A DNA stretch of 64,000 nucleotides from Pedobacter sp. KBW06 (GCF_003852525.1 NZ_QAJL01000003.1:551343-615342); one strand, 5' to 3'; numbered from the stretch's first letter, positions 1-10,394 are shown. Numbers and translations are program-made. The notes: generated by a model not told the origin, from the sequence alone.

Positions 1-832
1 CTACAGCTGGCGTTCCACCAATGCGGTCGTGAAAACTAATGCTCATCATTCGTCTTTTTACAGCTCCTTCTGCATACAGCTGATCAAACTCCATTTTCAA
101 TTGAGAAAGAAACATTTCCGGAGTCCAGTGATTGCCTGCAATGTTCACAATGTCATTGTTGCGAAGGGTATAAGGCATCACTACGAAATTCTTACCATTC
201 ACCTTGGTAAGAAAAGGTTCGTCCCTGCTGAGGTCATCGATGTGATATAAAAAGCCTAGTTCCTGCAGCACTTTCAAAGTGTTGGGACTACGGCGCAACC
301 AATTGGCATTGTACCCTACTGCTTTTTGCCCGGTAATGGCTGCTACAGCATCTACCCCCTGTTTTACAAATTGTAATTCATCCGCATAATTTTTGTTCCA
401 CTGGTTGTCCCAGGACATGCCATGTGCAGCCACCTCATGTCCTCCGGAAGCAATTGCTTTTGCCACTTCAGGATACCTGACTGCTGCTGCCCCGACCATA
501 TGTGAAGTCACCTTGATGTCGTACTTTTTCCAAAGATCGAGCATGCGGTAGATGCCTTCGGTGGCACCATAGCGATACCAGCTTTCGGCAGCCAGGTCAG
601 GATTTCCTTTAGGTAATGGATTCCCTGAAAAAGGACTTTCAGCGCCTTCAGGCTGACCACCGGTTTCAAATTGCATAGACACAGATATCACCAGCTGCGC
701 TCCGTTCGGCCAATGGGATTTGATCGTTTCAGGATTTGCAGCGCTTTCATTTTTTTTGGGGAACACGGTCCAGGAGGCCATGATCATGACACCTGTAATC
801 AGGGCTACGAATGTTGTTAATGTTCTTTTCAT
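1..832 (-). CDS. Polysaccharide deacetylase family protein (3' end outside window)
   Basis: Reading from ATG at 832 the frame is open for 277 codons to the left edge, so the C-terminus is missing. The N-terminus (MKRTLTTFVALITG..) is a hydrophobic export signal. The middle carries GGHEVAAHG, which fits the metal-binding His motif of NodB-fold deacetylases, and the sequence near the edge reads SFHDRIGG, typical of the PuuE/chitin-deacetylase branch. The family removes N- or O-acyl groups from polysaccharides or opens related amides with a metal ion; the substrate here cannot be told. The gene diverges from an AraC regulator, which may control it. The family call is fairly sure, the substrate unknown. 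Confidence 0.8.
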   Translation of the reverse strand, partial: MKRTLTTFVALITGVMIMASWTVFPKKNESAANPETIKSHWPNGAQLVISVSMQFETGGQPEGAESPFSGNPLPKGNPDLAAESWYRYGATEGIYRMLDLWKKYDIKVTSHMVGAAAVRYPEVAKAIASGGHEVAAHGMSWDNQWNKNYADELQFVKQGVDAVAAITGQKAVGYNANWLRRSPNTLKVLQELGFLYHIDDLSRDEPFLTKVNGKNFVVMPYTLRNNDIVNIAGNHWTPEMFLSQLKMEFDQLYAEGAVKRRMMSISFHDRIGGTPAV

Positions 833-960
833 TTCTTGTCAGTTTTTTTAAATACAATAAATCGGTCTGATCAATGCGCCAATGGTTGTTTCATTTGACA
901 GATGATTATTTCGTACAAAGATATTTTGACAAGCAGGAACAAAATGGTAAAAATTCATTG

Positions 961-968
961 TATTTTTG
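961..968 (+). promoter_or_regulatory. Bacteroidota -7 box (TATTTTTG)
   Basis: TATTTTTG matches the TAnnTTTG -7 element of Bacteroidota housekeeping promoters. No TTTG lies at the ideal distance upstream, so only the -7 half is clear. It sits 13 bases before the AraC start codon, implying a very short leader or use of the second ATG at 988. Confidence 0.45.
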
Positions 969-981
969 TAACAATTAATCA

Positions 982-1836
982 ATGAATATGAAACGTTTCA
1001 ATGGCTATCATTCTTTAAATGTCTTTCGGTTAACACTTGACGAATGGACATTTCCAACGCACAACCATAACTTTTATGAATTCATATCTATAGAAAAAGG
1101 TAATGGGAACCATGTTTTAAACGATAAGTCTTACGCCTATACTGCAGGGGATGTTTTCTTGCTGAGGCCTGAAGATGCGCATTATTTTGAGATCGCTGAA
1201 AACACCCATTTCATCTTCGTGAAATTTACGGAGCAACTTTTTATAGAGAAACTGGAAGGCGGAAAAACAGCCAAATGGATGGAAGTCATCAAGACTTTAT
1301 TACAAAATCCGGCATCGGTAAACGGAAGTCTGGTTACTGATCTGCAGGATAAAAAACACCTTTCACACCTATTACAAATTCTGCTGATCGAGTTCGAAAA
1401 GACCTGTGCCTATAGCAGGGAAGTTGTCCTCGAACTTTTTGGAGCGATCATGATGATGGTTGCGAGAAGCCATTCTACCGCTCAATATGGACATCAATGC
1501 CCAAGTAATACTGAGCTCGACAAGCTAAATCAAATCCTCAGTTACATCAGGCTGCACACCATGGATGCAGAGAAGATGCGCATCGAGAATATTGCAGAAA
1601 AGTTTGCCATGTCGCCCAATTACATCAGTATCTATATCAAAAAACACAGCAATGCTTCGATACAGCAGCACATTGTCCAGACCAAACTGAAAGCAGCCGA
1701 ACAATTGCTCAAGAATGGCCGTCATAACATTAATGAAATTGCGTCCAGATTAGGTTTTACGGATGCAAGTCATTTCAATAAAACCTATAAAAAACACATG
1801 GGAATGAGCCCTAAGTTTGCGCGACAAGTGCTTTGA
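982..1836 (+). CDS. AraC family transcriptional regulator
   Basis: The 284-residue protein has an N-terminal cupin-like sensor (residues about 10-90, with the THNHNFYEF metal/ligand signature) and a C-terminal double helix-turn-helix of the HTH_18 type (about 185-284, with IENIAEKFAMSPNYIS and INEIASRLGFTDASHFNKTYKK). Such proteins usually bind a sugar or sugar breakdown product and activate a neighbouring catabolic operon. It diverges from the deacetylase and lies beyond the end of the GH2/MFS/DUF5107 operon, so it is a candidate regulator of either. A second ATG at 988 would give a protein two residues shorter. Confidence 0.88.
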   Translation: MNMKRFNGYHSLNVFRLTLDEWTFPTHNHNFYEFISIEKGNGNHVLNDKSYAYTAGDVFLLRPEDAHYFEIAENTHFIFVKFTEQLFIEKLEGGKTAKWMEVIKTLLQNPASVNGSLVTDLQDKKHLSHLLQILLIEFEKTCAYSREVVLELFGAIMMMVARSHSTAQYGHQCPSNTELDKLNQILSYIRLHTMDAEKMRIENIAEKFAMSPNYISIYIKKHSNASIQQHIVQTKLKAAEQLLKNGRHNINEIASRLGFTDASHFNKTYKKHMGMSPKFARQVL

Positions 1837-1892
1837 TGCGCAACGGTCCCCATTGTTTTTTATAGGTATAATGTTTTAATATGGGTTTGGCA

Positions 1893-2492
1893 TTAGAAGC
1901 TAACCCATGGAAAACCGCCATTCACGGTACCTGGAAATTTTGGTAAATCATTGCCCGGAACTCCCTCGAAAACGGGTTGAACTGTTGGATTTGAAGGATA
2001 GGTCTTCCCATTAAATTTCATCAGGTGGTTCTTTCCGCCACTGCTCAGGATCAGGTCTTTCCAGCCATTTGTTTTGGTTCCGGCAACAAGTACGGGAAAA
2101 TCTGTAACTGTAAATTTAGTGATTTGCTGACCTTCATGATCGAGCAACAGAAAAGTACAGCCACCCGAACCACAGAAATATGGTCCGGTTAGTCCCACAA
2201 AAATTTCTTTATTACCATCCTCATTCAGGTCATATTCAAAAAGAATAAACTTCCTGCTGGCTTCCGAAACGACATTTTTGGATAAATCGTCACTTAGCAT
2301 TGTCGTCAGTTTGAGTTTTACAAGTTTAACAGTGTTTTCGTTATAGCTGTTAACTCCCGAAGAATCTTTTGCTGCGGTTGTCGTAGCCAGCGAATCCTTT
2401 GTTTCTACGGCTGTGTTATCTTTTGTTGCAGACTGACAGCTAAAAAGGAACATACTGGCGACAGAAAAAGCGATTAAAGGAAACTGTTTCAT
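1893..2492 (-). CDS. Small lipoprotein of unknown function
   Basis: The 199-residue protein begins with a lipoprotein signal peptide whose lipobox is LFSC (Cys19), then a Thr/Ser/Lys-rich linker. The folded part contains DLNEDGNKE, an acidic loop like the calcium loops of VCBS/FG-GAP or dockerin-type repeats. Its start codon overlaps the stop of the DUF5107-TPR gene by four bases, so it is the last gene of the carbohydrate operon and probably an envelope accessory protein. No enzyme family is recognised. Confidence 0.7.
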   Translation of the reverse strand: MKQFPLIAFSVASMFLFSCQSATKDNTAVETKDSLATTTAAKDSSGVNSYNENTVKLVKLKLTTMLSDDLSKNVVSEASRKFILFEYDLNEDGNKEIFVGLTGPYFCGSGGCTFLLLDHEGQQITKFTVTDFPVLVAGTKTNGWKDLILSSGGKNHLMKFNGKTYPSNPTVQPVFEGVPGNDLPKFPGTVNGGFPWVSF

Positions 2493-5400
2493 ATAGATAA
2501 ATTTATTTTTAATGTTAAAAGTGGAAAGAGCTGAAGGTGAGTAGCGGCCCCCTGATGATTTGCATCCATTTTCAGCACTTCAGCAAATGCATTTTTGGCT
2601 TCCTCAAAACTTCCAAGACCAAGATACCCCAAACCAATCAGATAACTGCAATGGATGTAATTTTTTAGGTCAAGGTCCTGATCAAACACCAGTAAATCCG
2701 GAAGAGAAACCGCAAAGTAATCGATCCTGATTTCATCATTCAGGTGTTGTTTACCGAACTGAATAAAACGTTCGAAGATTTCCTTTGCCTTACCGGCCTC
2801 ATTGAGCTTTAACCAGGCCAGGCCCTGATAGAAAATCTGATCCGGCTGGGGATCATTATAAAATATGGCCTGTACGGGTTCAGTCGGGCCTTTCGTAGCC
2901 ATCAAAAACGTCTCTTTTGCCTGAACGCCCAAATTCATCTGTTCATAAATGCAGCCTTGCAGGTAATGAATGTCGTTTTCCTGTGCGCCGTACAGCTTGC
3001 CTTCGCCAAGGTTATGCGGATATTGTTCCGTAGCCGAAAGCAGCTCCAGTGCAGCTTGATATTCGCCATCAATCAACGCCTTTTTAGCCAGGCTGGTGTG
3101 GCAAAGCAGGTATTGTCCTACCACCTTTCCTTCTCCCCCTTCCCAGGGATGAAACTGCCTTCCTGAAAGAAGCGTTTTTGCTTCTTGAAAACGGCTCAAC
3201 TGATTACATAAAGTGACTTTTTCCAGGTATAGGTCATCACGGTAATCCACCAGCTCCGGATACTTTTCAAACATTTCCAGGCGGCGTTCCGGCTGATATC
3301 CCAGCTTTTTATACAGCTGATCGAGTTCCATAAATACCCTGGCATCCTTTACATCCAGGCTGAAAGCCTTTTCCAATTCCACCAGTGCCCGGTCTGAATC
3401 CTTTAGCTGATTCTGATAAGCCAGTGAAAGGTTACGGTGTGCTGTTGGAAAAGCAGGATCTGAGGCAACAGATTTTTCCCAGCAGGCTATTGCTTCAGGG
3501 AATTGCTGCCTGCCAAACCAAAAGTTCCCCAGATAATAATGGGCTTTGGCATCATTGGGATTCAATGCAATGGCTGATAACAATACCTGTACATCTTCAA
3601 TCCGGTGCGGAAAACAGAAATCAGGGATCGCCTGCTGTCCTTCTCCGAGATATCCCTTTGCGCGCTCCTGATCACCCTGTTGCAGGCAACACCAGGCCAT
3701 ATAGTAATACACCATCGGATATACTGCTCCTTGCTCCTCCCTGATGTAAACAGTCAGCAGGGCAATCGCCTCCTCAAATAATCCGGCATGGCTATAGTCC
3801 AGTGCACATTCTATATAGTTGTGTACATCCTGCCTCATCTGCTGTACAAAATGGGCTGCAGAACGCTCCGAAGCACTTAGCGCTCCTGCTTCCAGCTGTA
3901 TGACAGACCTTTCATACAGACATCCGAAATTGAAAGGATCAATCGACAAAGATGCTTCAATAAAAGACAGCGCCTCTTCCGGCCTGTTCATTTTATGGAG
4001 GATGGCTGTTTTAAGGTGACGTACCGAATGGGCCTGTCCATTACGTGACAGCGATTTATCCAGCAGGTATAAGGCATCTTCAAAATCTCCTTTTTCTGAG
4101 GCGATCCTTGCCAGTGCAAAAAATCCGGCATCCTGCCATGCGGCATTCCAGGTAGATTTATAAATCGCTTCATAAGCCTCATCAGATTTCCCCTGCATCT
4201 TTAAAGACCAGCCCAGGTTATAATAAGGCTCCCCATCGTAAGGATTTGGGTTCCTGAGTGTCAAAGTCTTTATCGCCCTGCGGAAAAAGGGCTCGGCTTT
4301 GGCAAATTGTCCGCGTCTCATGTACCATAAACCCATTGCATTATTGCAGCGGACATCAGACGGCTCCCGCTTTATGGCTTCCAGATAATAATCTGTCGCC
4401 ACATAAGTGGCATGGCGATATTGCTCAATATGTAAGCCATTCAGGTATAACTCTTCTATAGAAACGATGTCTGCAGGATCTTTTGCCGCTGTTGCCGCCG
4501 GGGGGATTGCTTTGGGAACCGTCTCTTCCTGCTCATAACTGATCAGGAGCTTATGGTCTGCACTTTCCACGCGCACACTGATACTCTCCTGCCTTACGGT
4601 TGTATTTAGCGAAATGCTTTTCTCGAATATTGAAGAAGGAGAAAGGTCAAAAACACTGGTATCAGCAAGCACTTCATTTAGAAATAACTTAATTACTGCA
4701 GAAGGATATGCCGATGTTGCATAGACTTTTATATCTACAGTGTTTTGATTGATTTCCACGTTCAGCATCGCCTCTTTACTGGCATTTTTAACGGCTCCGA
4801 CTTTTGCATAAGGCATGAAATACTGTTCAAATGTCTTTTCCTCATTTGGCTGTAACCAGGAGAAATCAGGTTGATTGTCCGTAAATACGCCCGTCATCAG
4901 TTCTATGTACGGCCCGTCCTCATCGGTCAGATTTCTATCCCAGGATTGTCCGAAATCACTATTTCCCCAGGTCCATTGTTTCTTTCCCGGTGCAATATGG
5001 TGATTCGCTACATGCAGCATTCCTGCTTCGGTATCATGTTCATAGCCACCAATAAAATTATAGTCAGAGCGGATCGCCATGTAAGAAGTAGGGACCGGAA
5101 TGTTTTTGTAACAGGAGATATCCGTTCCAGGCGCATAATCCTTTTTATAATAAGTCCCTGTGGCGATCGGGAAATCAGAAACATCTCTTTTGCCATGGTC
5201 AAAAACCGCATATACATCCGGTGGGAAAACAGACTGATAATGGTCGTTCACCTTTACCGCTGGATTTGCCCACCACAGGAAGGTTTGCGGAAAAGGGGTA
5301 CGGTTATATATTTTGCCTTTTACCTCCAGATATGCCTTATCGGGATACAAGGTGAAACCAGCCATTCCCTTCGTCCGGGTCATCAGCTCCAGTTCATTTA

Positions 5401-5836
5401 CCCAGATCGTTTTGCTGCCATCAGCATGTTCCTCTATCGTAAAATCTACCCCATCAAAAGTACTTGGGCGATGGTGTTGCGGCCAGTTAAACTCAATACC
5501 TCCGGAAATCCATGGTCCGGTTAAGCCAACCAAAGCGGGTTTGATCACCTGGTTATAATAGATAAAATCACGGTTTCGAACTTTATCAAAAGCCCTTTGG
5601 ATCCTGCCGCCCAGTTCAGGAAGCACCATGATTTTCAGAAATTCATTTTCTATATATACGGCTGTATATTCCTTATCGGTCTTTTCGTCGGAGATCTTTT
5701 CGATTACAGGATTTGGATACACCGCTCCTGTACTCCCCTGATAAACCCGCTTATCCAGAAAAATCGGATTCTTCTCGGCTTTACCTGTTTCGTAAGTGGG
5801 AATGATGACTTTCTCCATCCATGCTTTTACTTCCAT
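2489..5836 (-). CDS. DUF5107 domain protein with TPR repeats
   Basis: The 1115-residue protein has an N-terminal region (about 35-350) of the DUF5107 type, rich in Trp, Gly and Tyr and resembling aldose-epimerase-like beta-sandwich folds (LPELGGRIQRAFDKV, GPWISGGIEFNWPQH). It is followed by a linker and a long array of tetratricopeptide repeats (about 450-1090, e.g. YNLGWSLKMQGKSDEAYEA and AHYYLGNFWFGRQQFPEAI). No signal peptide is evident, so it is probably cytoplasmic. It lies 30 bases downstream of a sugar MFS transporter and a GH2 enzyme; proteins of this type commonly sit in Bacteroidota sugar loci. A role on the imported sugar is inferred only from this context. Confidence 0.82.
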   Translation of the reverse strand: MEVKAWMEKVIIPTYETGKAEKNPIFLDKRVYQGSTGAVYPNPVIEKISDEKTDKEYTAVYIENEFLKIMVLPELGGRIQRAFDKVRNRDFIYYNQVIKPALVGLTGPWISGGIEFNWPQHHRPSTFDGVDFTIEEHADGSKTIWVNELELMTRTKGMAGFTLYPDKAYLEVKGKIYNRTPFPQTFLWWANPAVKVNDHYQSVFPPDVYAVFDHGKRDVSDFPIATGTYYKKDYAPGTDISCYKNIPVPTSYMAIRSDYNFIGGYEHDTEAGMLHVANHHIAPGKKQWTWGNSDFGQSWDRNLTDEDGPYIELMTGVFTDNQPDFSWLQPNEEKTFEQYFMPYAKVGAVKNASKEAMLNVEINQNTVDIKVYATSAYPSAVIKLFLNEVLADTSVFDLSPSSIFEKSISLNTTVRQESISVRVESADHKLLISYEQEETVPKAIPPAATAAKDPADIVSIEELYLNGLHIEQYRHATYVATDYYLEAIKREPSDVRCNNAMGLWYMRRGQFAKAEPFFRRAIKTLTLRNPNPYDGEPYYNLGWSLKMQGKSDEAYEAIYKSTWNAAWQDAGFFALARIASEKGDFEDALYLLDKSLSRNGQAHSVRHLKTAILHKMNRPEEALSFIEASLSIDPFNFGCLYERSVIQLEAGALSASERSAAHFVQQMRQDVHNYIECALDYSHAGLFEEAIALLTVYIREEQGAVYPMVYYYMAWCCLQQGDQERAKGYLGEGQQAIPDFCFPHRIEDVQVLLSAIALNPNDAKAHYYLGNFWFGRQQFPEAIACWEKSVASDPAFPTAHRNLSLAYQNQLKDSDRALVELEKAFSLDVKDARVFMELDQLYKKLGYQPERRLEMFEKYPELVDYRDDLYLEKVTLCNQLSRFQEAKTLLSGRQFHPWEGGEGKVVGQYLLCHTSLAKKALIDGEYQAALELLSATEQYPHNLGEGKLYGAQENDIHYLQGCIYEQMNLGVQAKETFLMATKGPTEPVQAIFYNDPQPDQIFYQGLAWLKLNEAGKAKEIFERFIQFGKQHLNDEIRIDYFAVSLPDLLVFDQDLDLKNYIHCSYLIGLGYLGLGSFEEAKNAFAEVLKMDANHQGAATHLQLFPLLTLKINLSI

Positions 5837-5866
5837 AATATTGCTTCTTGATAGGTACGTTATTGA

Positions 5867-7195
5867 TTAATGAGGTGTAAACACCGATTCCAGTTCTTCC
5901 AGTGTCTTTCCTTTGGTCTCCCTGACCTTTGCCCTGATAAAAAGAAAACCCAGCATACAGAGCCCTGAATAGAGGTAAAAGGTATTGTGCATTCCAATCC
6001 ATTTTGCCAGTACCGGAAAGGTAAAAGTGAGGATAAAATAGGCTGCCCATAAGCACAATACTGCAATGGACGAGGCCGCTCCCCTCACATGATTTGGAAA
6101 GATCTCCGAAATCAACACCCAGGTTACCGGACCCAGGGAAATGGCATAAGTTCCGATTGCCGCCAGCAGAAACAGGCCTACCAAAGCAGAATGAACGGCA
6201 AGCAACTGCGCGATCACCACATATAATATGGCCAGTGCAGCAGCTCCAAACAACATCAGCGGCCGCCTCCCGATCTTGTCCACCAGAAACATGGCAAGTA
6301 TGGTAAAAAACAAGTTTACGCCTCCTATGAACACCGTTTGCAGCAACTGGTCGTCTTTTGACGCGCCAATACTCGCAAAAATATTAGATGGGTAATTGAA
6401 GACGACATTGATGCCGCAGAACTGTTGAAAAACAGCCAGAACAATCCCAATCATTACTGCCGGAAACACCGCTTTTTCAAATACCGCTTTATAACTGATC
6501 TTTTGATTTCCCGTCAAAGAAAGCTTAATCAGTTCCATCGAACTATTTGAAAAATCTTCTCCGCCGATTTTCTTTAAAACATCCAGCCCTTTTTGTTCCT
6601 TTCCCGCCTTGAGCAACCATCTCGGGCTTTCCGGCAACCAGATGACGCCCATAATAAATAAGGCAGAGGGAACTGCGCCCAGGCCAAACATCCACCTCCA
6701 GGCATCAGGGCCGCTATTTCTGAGGGAATAATTGATCAGATTGGTGATCAGGATTCCAAGTACAATGGTCAGCTGATTGATGCTCACCATTCTTCCGCGG
6801 TATTGGGCAGGAGATACTTCTGCGATATACATCGGCGACAACAGGGAGGCCATGCCCACTCCTATTCCAGCCACAAAACGTGCAGTAATGAAAACACCAA
6901 GACCAGAAGCAAAAGCCATGGCCAGTGAAGAAATGCCAAAAATAAGGGCTGCAAGAAATAATCCCGGCCTGCGGCCATATTTATCGGCCACCCGGCCTGC
7001 AGTTAAGCAGCCGATGATCGCACCCAGGGCCAATGAGCCGGTCGCAAAACCTTCCCAGTATTCGTTCAGACCAAACTGATCACGTAAAAAGGGCAATGCT
7101 CCCGAAATAACGGCGAAGTCAAATCCAAAGAGATATCCTCCCAATGCAGAGATGAAAGAGATGGATAACAGGTACGAAGTTTTAAAATGTGGCAT
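5867..7195 (-). CDS. Sugar porter family MFS transporter
   Basis: The 442-residue protein has twelve predicted membrane segments and the full set of sugar-porter signatures: GRVADKYGRRPG after helix 2, PESPRWLL at the end of helix 6, QQFCGINVV in helix 7, VDKIGRRPL, and the C-terminal ETKGKTLEELE. It probably imports a monosaccharide by proton symport across the inner membrane, like XylE or GlcP; the exact sugar is not determined by sequence. It sits between GH2 and DUF5107-TPR genes with short gaps, consistent with uptake of the product released by the glycosidase. Confidence 0.9.
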   Translation of the reverse strand: MPHFKTSYLLSISFISALGGYLFGFDFAVISGALPFLRDQFGLNEYWEGFATGSLALGAIIGCLTAGRVADKYGRRPGLFLAALIFGISSLAMAFASGLGVFITARFVAGIGVGMASLLSPMYIAEVSPAQYRGRMVSINQLTIVLGILITNLINYSLRNSGPDAWRWMFGLGAVPSALFIMGVIWLPESPRWLLKAGKEQKGLDVLKKIGGEDFSNSSMELIKLSLTGNQKISYKAVFEKAVFPAVMIGIVLAVFQQFCGINVVFNYPSNIFASIGASKDDQLLQTVFIGGVNLFFTILAMFLVDKIGRRPLMLFGAAALAILYVVIAQLLAVHSALVGLFLLAAIGTYAISLGPVTWVLISEIFPNHVRGAASSIAVLCLWAAYFILTFTFPVLAKWIGMHNTFYLYSGLCMLGFLFIRAKVRETKGKTLEELESVFTPH

Positions 7196-7238
7196 TTGTT
7201 GGTTTAGGTTAGCGATATCAAATTTGAACTTATATTAA

Positions 7239-10200
7239 TTATTTACTTTCCACAAATACCAGTTCATCGATCATGGCATTGCTTCCTGCAAGAGATTCGA
7301 TACGAACCTTCACTTTTCCATCATTGGTATCTTCCCTCATGACGAACAGCTTTACCCATTTCCCTTCTTTGTCCAGCTTACCGGTAGTGAATTCCCGGCC
7401 TTCAATCCAGATTTTAGCATCCCGGCCTTCATTGTTCCAATCGGCGAAATGAATAAACAATTCCCCGATTACCCCTTGAGGAGGATTGATCTCCAGGTCC
7501 ATTTTCTTACCATACCAGGCCGCTTTATTATCCCAGGTCCAGATGCCTTCTGTTCCACGCAGTTCATATTTGGTATTACGCTTTAATAACGCCGTAATTT
7601 CCGTTGCTTTGGCATACAACAACGCGTCTGCAAAAGCTGCCGGAACAGGGATCTTGCTTTCAGCCTGTTTGATCAGCGGAAAGCTCTTTTTCAGCACTGC
7701 GGGATCTACTTCTGTATCTGGATTAAAATCATTTGTTTGGACATAATTCAACAGGCTATACCTGAATTGCTTTGCTACCGGATTTTTAGCCGCCTGAACA
7801 TCATACCCACAAATCAGCAGTTTTCCTTTTCCAACTTTACATTCCAGCAAGGCGCCCAGCTTTTCATTAAGATGAAAATCACTGATCGGCTGTGCCATAG
7901 GCATGATGCCTTCCGGCCATCCGGCCAGCTTAAAGGAGCGGCCTCCTCTACTGATAGATTCCCATTGCCAATCGGTCCAGGAGTCTGTAGGAAAGTCGCG
8001 GTATACCGGATGTTTATCGTTGATATAAGCGCCTAATGTGGTGTTTTCCTGACCAGGGAAAAACACATTAGACCAAAATAAAGGGTTAAAAAATACGGGT
8101 CTGAAGCTGTCTGTATTGCCCAGCTTTGCAGCATAGAGCACTACTGTTTTTCCATTTTGCAGTGCACCCATTGTTTTTTCATCTAGCACATCAGTTTCTA
8201 TCACCTGAGCAGAAGAAACTTCGGCAGCATGTTCAGGATAGATCCACAAATCCCATTCATTGCGGTAGCTTGTTCCGGGCAAACTCAGTAACAACCTGGC
8301 TTTAGTCGCCTTCTCCACCTTCTCTAAAGCTACATTTATCGTTCCGATTTGCTTTACTTCTCCTCTTTTAACAGCCGCAGATTCGAATATTCCGGTTCCC
8401 AGGACCCTGTTGTTTTCCGTTCTGATTTCCCATTTCAGGTTGTTGGTCAGGTCGGCGCTGCCATAATTTGCCAGTTCCAGGGAAGCGTTAAATGTTTCTT
8501 TACTTTCCCAAACGAACTTTTTAATCCTCGCCAGGGGAACCACTGCATTGTTATATTGCTTAAAATACTCCGGGGAAGTGGTCCCTTTATCATCATAAAA
8601 GACATCCAGCCAACCCACCAGGGCTTCTCCCTGCCCCTGATAATCCTGCATGCTCAACATTTGAAAACCTGCACAGGAAGGTGTACGGTAAAAATTCTCA
8701 ATTAAACTCTTGTATAAAACCCTTTGCAGGGCGCCACTGGACTTATGAAAAACTTCGTCCTGCTTTTCTAAACCGTTGGCAACAGCCGAGGCCTTACAAA
8801 CCTCCAGGTTCCGTGCCTTGAGCACTCCGGTATATTTATCAATTTCAGACCATAAAGGATATATTGGAAACTGACCTACTTCATGGGCAAGGATAGGAAT
8901 ATTACTTTTCGAATAATTCTTCTCCAGATCGTAATCTGAGCCTGCGCCCTTCAATCCGTAAGTACCGCCCACATTTGGAATATTATGCGTCGCAGAAAAA
9001 TCATCTACCGGCATAATTTTTCTCGCCGTGGAAACCGCATACAGCCTTCTGTTGTCTGTTGCTTTCAGCTTTTTGATCCATTCCTGCATCACATCGAAAT
9101 CAGAATTCCCCAACTCGTTACCAATACAAAGCATGGTAAAAGAAGGATGGTTTCCATAGGCATCCAGCATACGCTGCATTTCGTCCTGCACGAACTTGTC
9201 TGCTGAAGGATTTTTACCCAGCCCTTTCGGCAATCCCTGGGTCAGCATATCCGGACGGTCTTTAGGCGGATCTGTCATCCACCAGTCGATCCAGATCGTT
9301 TCTGCCTGAATATAAATCCCCAGTTTGTCTGCCGCTTCAAAAGCAGCCTCCGGAGGACACCAGGAATGAAAGCGAACATGGTTGAGGCCATAGGATTTAT
9401 AGATTTTAAAGATTCTTTCCCATTCATTTACATCACAGGAAGGGTATCCTGTAAGTGGAAAATGAACACAGTCCAGGTTTCCACGCATAAATACCGGGGA
9501 ATTATTGATCAGGACTTTGGAGGCAGAATGGCTGATGCTGCGAAAGCCAAAGTCGACTTCTGTTTTGTTTTTATTTTGTAGTTCGGTGATTATACGGTAG
9601 CGGTTGGGTGAAAACTCATCCCAGAGCTTGAGTGGAAAATTTAGCTGTAAAAGATGCGTTTGGCTTTCTGTAGCAGACAAGGTGAGTGTTTTGCTTAACA
9701 CCTTTTTGTTCGTCTGCAAATCCAGAATGGTATACAGCACCTTCATCGCTGCAGGATTTTCAATCTTAAGTTTCAATTCCAGCGTTTTCTTCGCCACATC
9801 AGGAAAAACCTGCAGGTCTGTTAACTTTGTAGCCGCCTTTGCCCGCAACTCGATCTTCCCCGCCACACCGTTCCAAATACTTTGGGTATATTCTGTATAT
9901 ACATGTCCTTTGTCGCCAATATTATAGATCATTCCGTTGTCAATCCGTAATACTAAAGTATGTTTACCTGGCTTTAATTTACCAAGTGAGTGCAGGTGCG
10001 GCACCGCTAGTGCATCCCTGCTGGTTAAAGGCTTCCCATCAACCCATACTTTCGATTCCCACATCACCCTTTCCAGAAACAATTCTACCTCTTTTCCCTT
10101 CCAGCTTGCAGGGATATTGATTTCTTTGCTATACCATGCCTTTCCAACATACTTGTAGGCTCTTGATAAAATACCATAGTCGGCCCCTTCGGTTTTGGTT

Positions 10201-10394
10201 CCCTTTTTACCCTCATCGGTAGAGCCGGGAAGCGCGATATTATCTTTAAGCTGATGCTGATACCAGCGCTCTTTTTCTCCGTTTCCAGCAGGATCGAGCT
10301 GAAAATTCCAGGAACCGGCAAGTGAAAGATGTTCCTGCGCCAAGGCTAACTGCCCCAGCAATATGAAAAGAAAAAAGGTGCTGAAAAATCTCAT
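7239..10394 (-). CDS. Glycoside hydrolase family 2 protein, secreted
   Basis: I chose ATG at 10394 because it begins a clean signal peptide (MRFFSTFFLFILLGQLALAQ); an in-frame ATG at 10430 would add 12 residues in front. The order is GH2 sugar-binding jelly roll (about 30-190), immunoglobulin-like domain (to about 290), then a TIM barrel. The barrel shows the acid/base motif IGNELGNS (Glu427) and the nucleophile motif AHEVGQF (Glu505). A C-terminal extension of over 400 residues includes beta-sandwich-like parts. GH2 enzymes are beta-galactosidases, beta-mannosidases or beta-glucuronidases; specificity is not clear here. It heads the MFS/DUF5107 genes and likely acts in the periplasm. Confidence 0.88.
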   Translation of the reverse strand: MRFFSTFFLFILLGQLALAQEHLSLAGSWNFQLDPAGNGEKERWYQHQLKDNIALPGSTDEGKKGTKTEGADYGILSRAYKYVGKAWYSKEINIPASWKGKEVELFLERVMWESKVWVDGKPLTSRDALAVPHLHSLGKLKPGKHTLVLRIDNGMIYNIGDKGHVYTEYTQSIWNGVAGKIELRAKAATKLTDLQVFPDVAKKTLELKLKIENPAAMKVLYTILDLQTNKKVLSKTLTLSATESQTHLLQLNFPLKLWDEFSPNRYRIITELQNKNKTEVDFGFRSISHSASKVLINNSPVFMRGNLDCVHFPLTGYPSCDVNEWERIFKIYKSYGLNHVRFHSWCPPEAAFEAADKLGIYIQAETIWIDWWMTDPPKDRPDMLTQGLPKGLGKNPSADKFVQDEMQRMLDAYGNHPSFTMLCIGNELGNSDFDVMQEWIKKLKATDNRRLYAVSTARKIMPVDDFSATHNIPNVGGTYGLKGAGSDYDLEKNYSKSNIPILAHEVGQFPIYPLWSEIDKYTGVLKARNLEVCKASAVANGLEKQDEVFHKSSGALQRVLYKSLIENFYRTPSCAGFQMLSMQDYQGQGEALVGWLDVFYDDKGTTSPEYFKQYNNAVVPLARIKKFVWESKETFNASLELANYGSADLTNNLKWEIRTENNRVLGTGIFESAAVKRGEVKQIGTINVALEKVEKATKARLLLSLPGTSYRNEWDLWIYPEHAAEVSSAQVIETDVLDEKTMGALQNGKTVVLYAAKLGNTDSFRPVFFNPLFWSNVFFPGQENTTLGAYINDKHPVYRDFPTDSWTDWQWESISRGGRSFKLAGWPEGIMPMAQPISDFHLNEKLGALLECKVGKGKLLICGYDVQAAKNPVAKQFRYSLLNYVQTNDFNPDTEVDPAVLKKSFPLIKQAESKIPVPAAFADALLYAKATEITALLKRNTKYELRGTEGIWTWDNKAAWYGKKMDLEINPPQGVIGELFIHFADWNNEGRDAKIWIEGREFTTGKLDKEGKWVKLFVMREDTNDGKVKVRIESLAGSNAMIDELVFVESK

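Noticed and set aside
4871..5524. 217-codon plus-strand frame opposite the DUF5107 gene
   Set aside because: It is antisense to a well-supported family domain, with a composition (many Ile/Arg/Cys) typical of a shadow frame and no recognisable domain.
7239..10394. Whether the GH2/MFS/DUF5107 operon is a Sus-type polysaccharide utilisation locus
   Set aside because: No SusC/SusD pair is linked to it; the only susCD pair is about 14 kb away with its own sigma/anti-sigma genes, and no glycosidase adjoins that pair.
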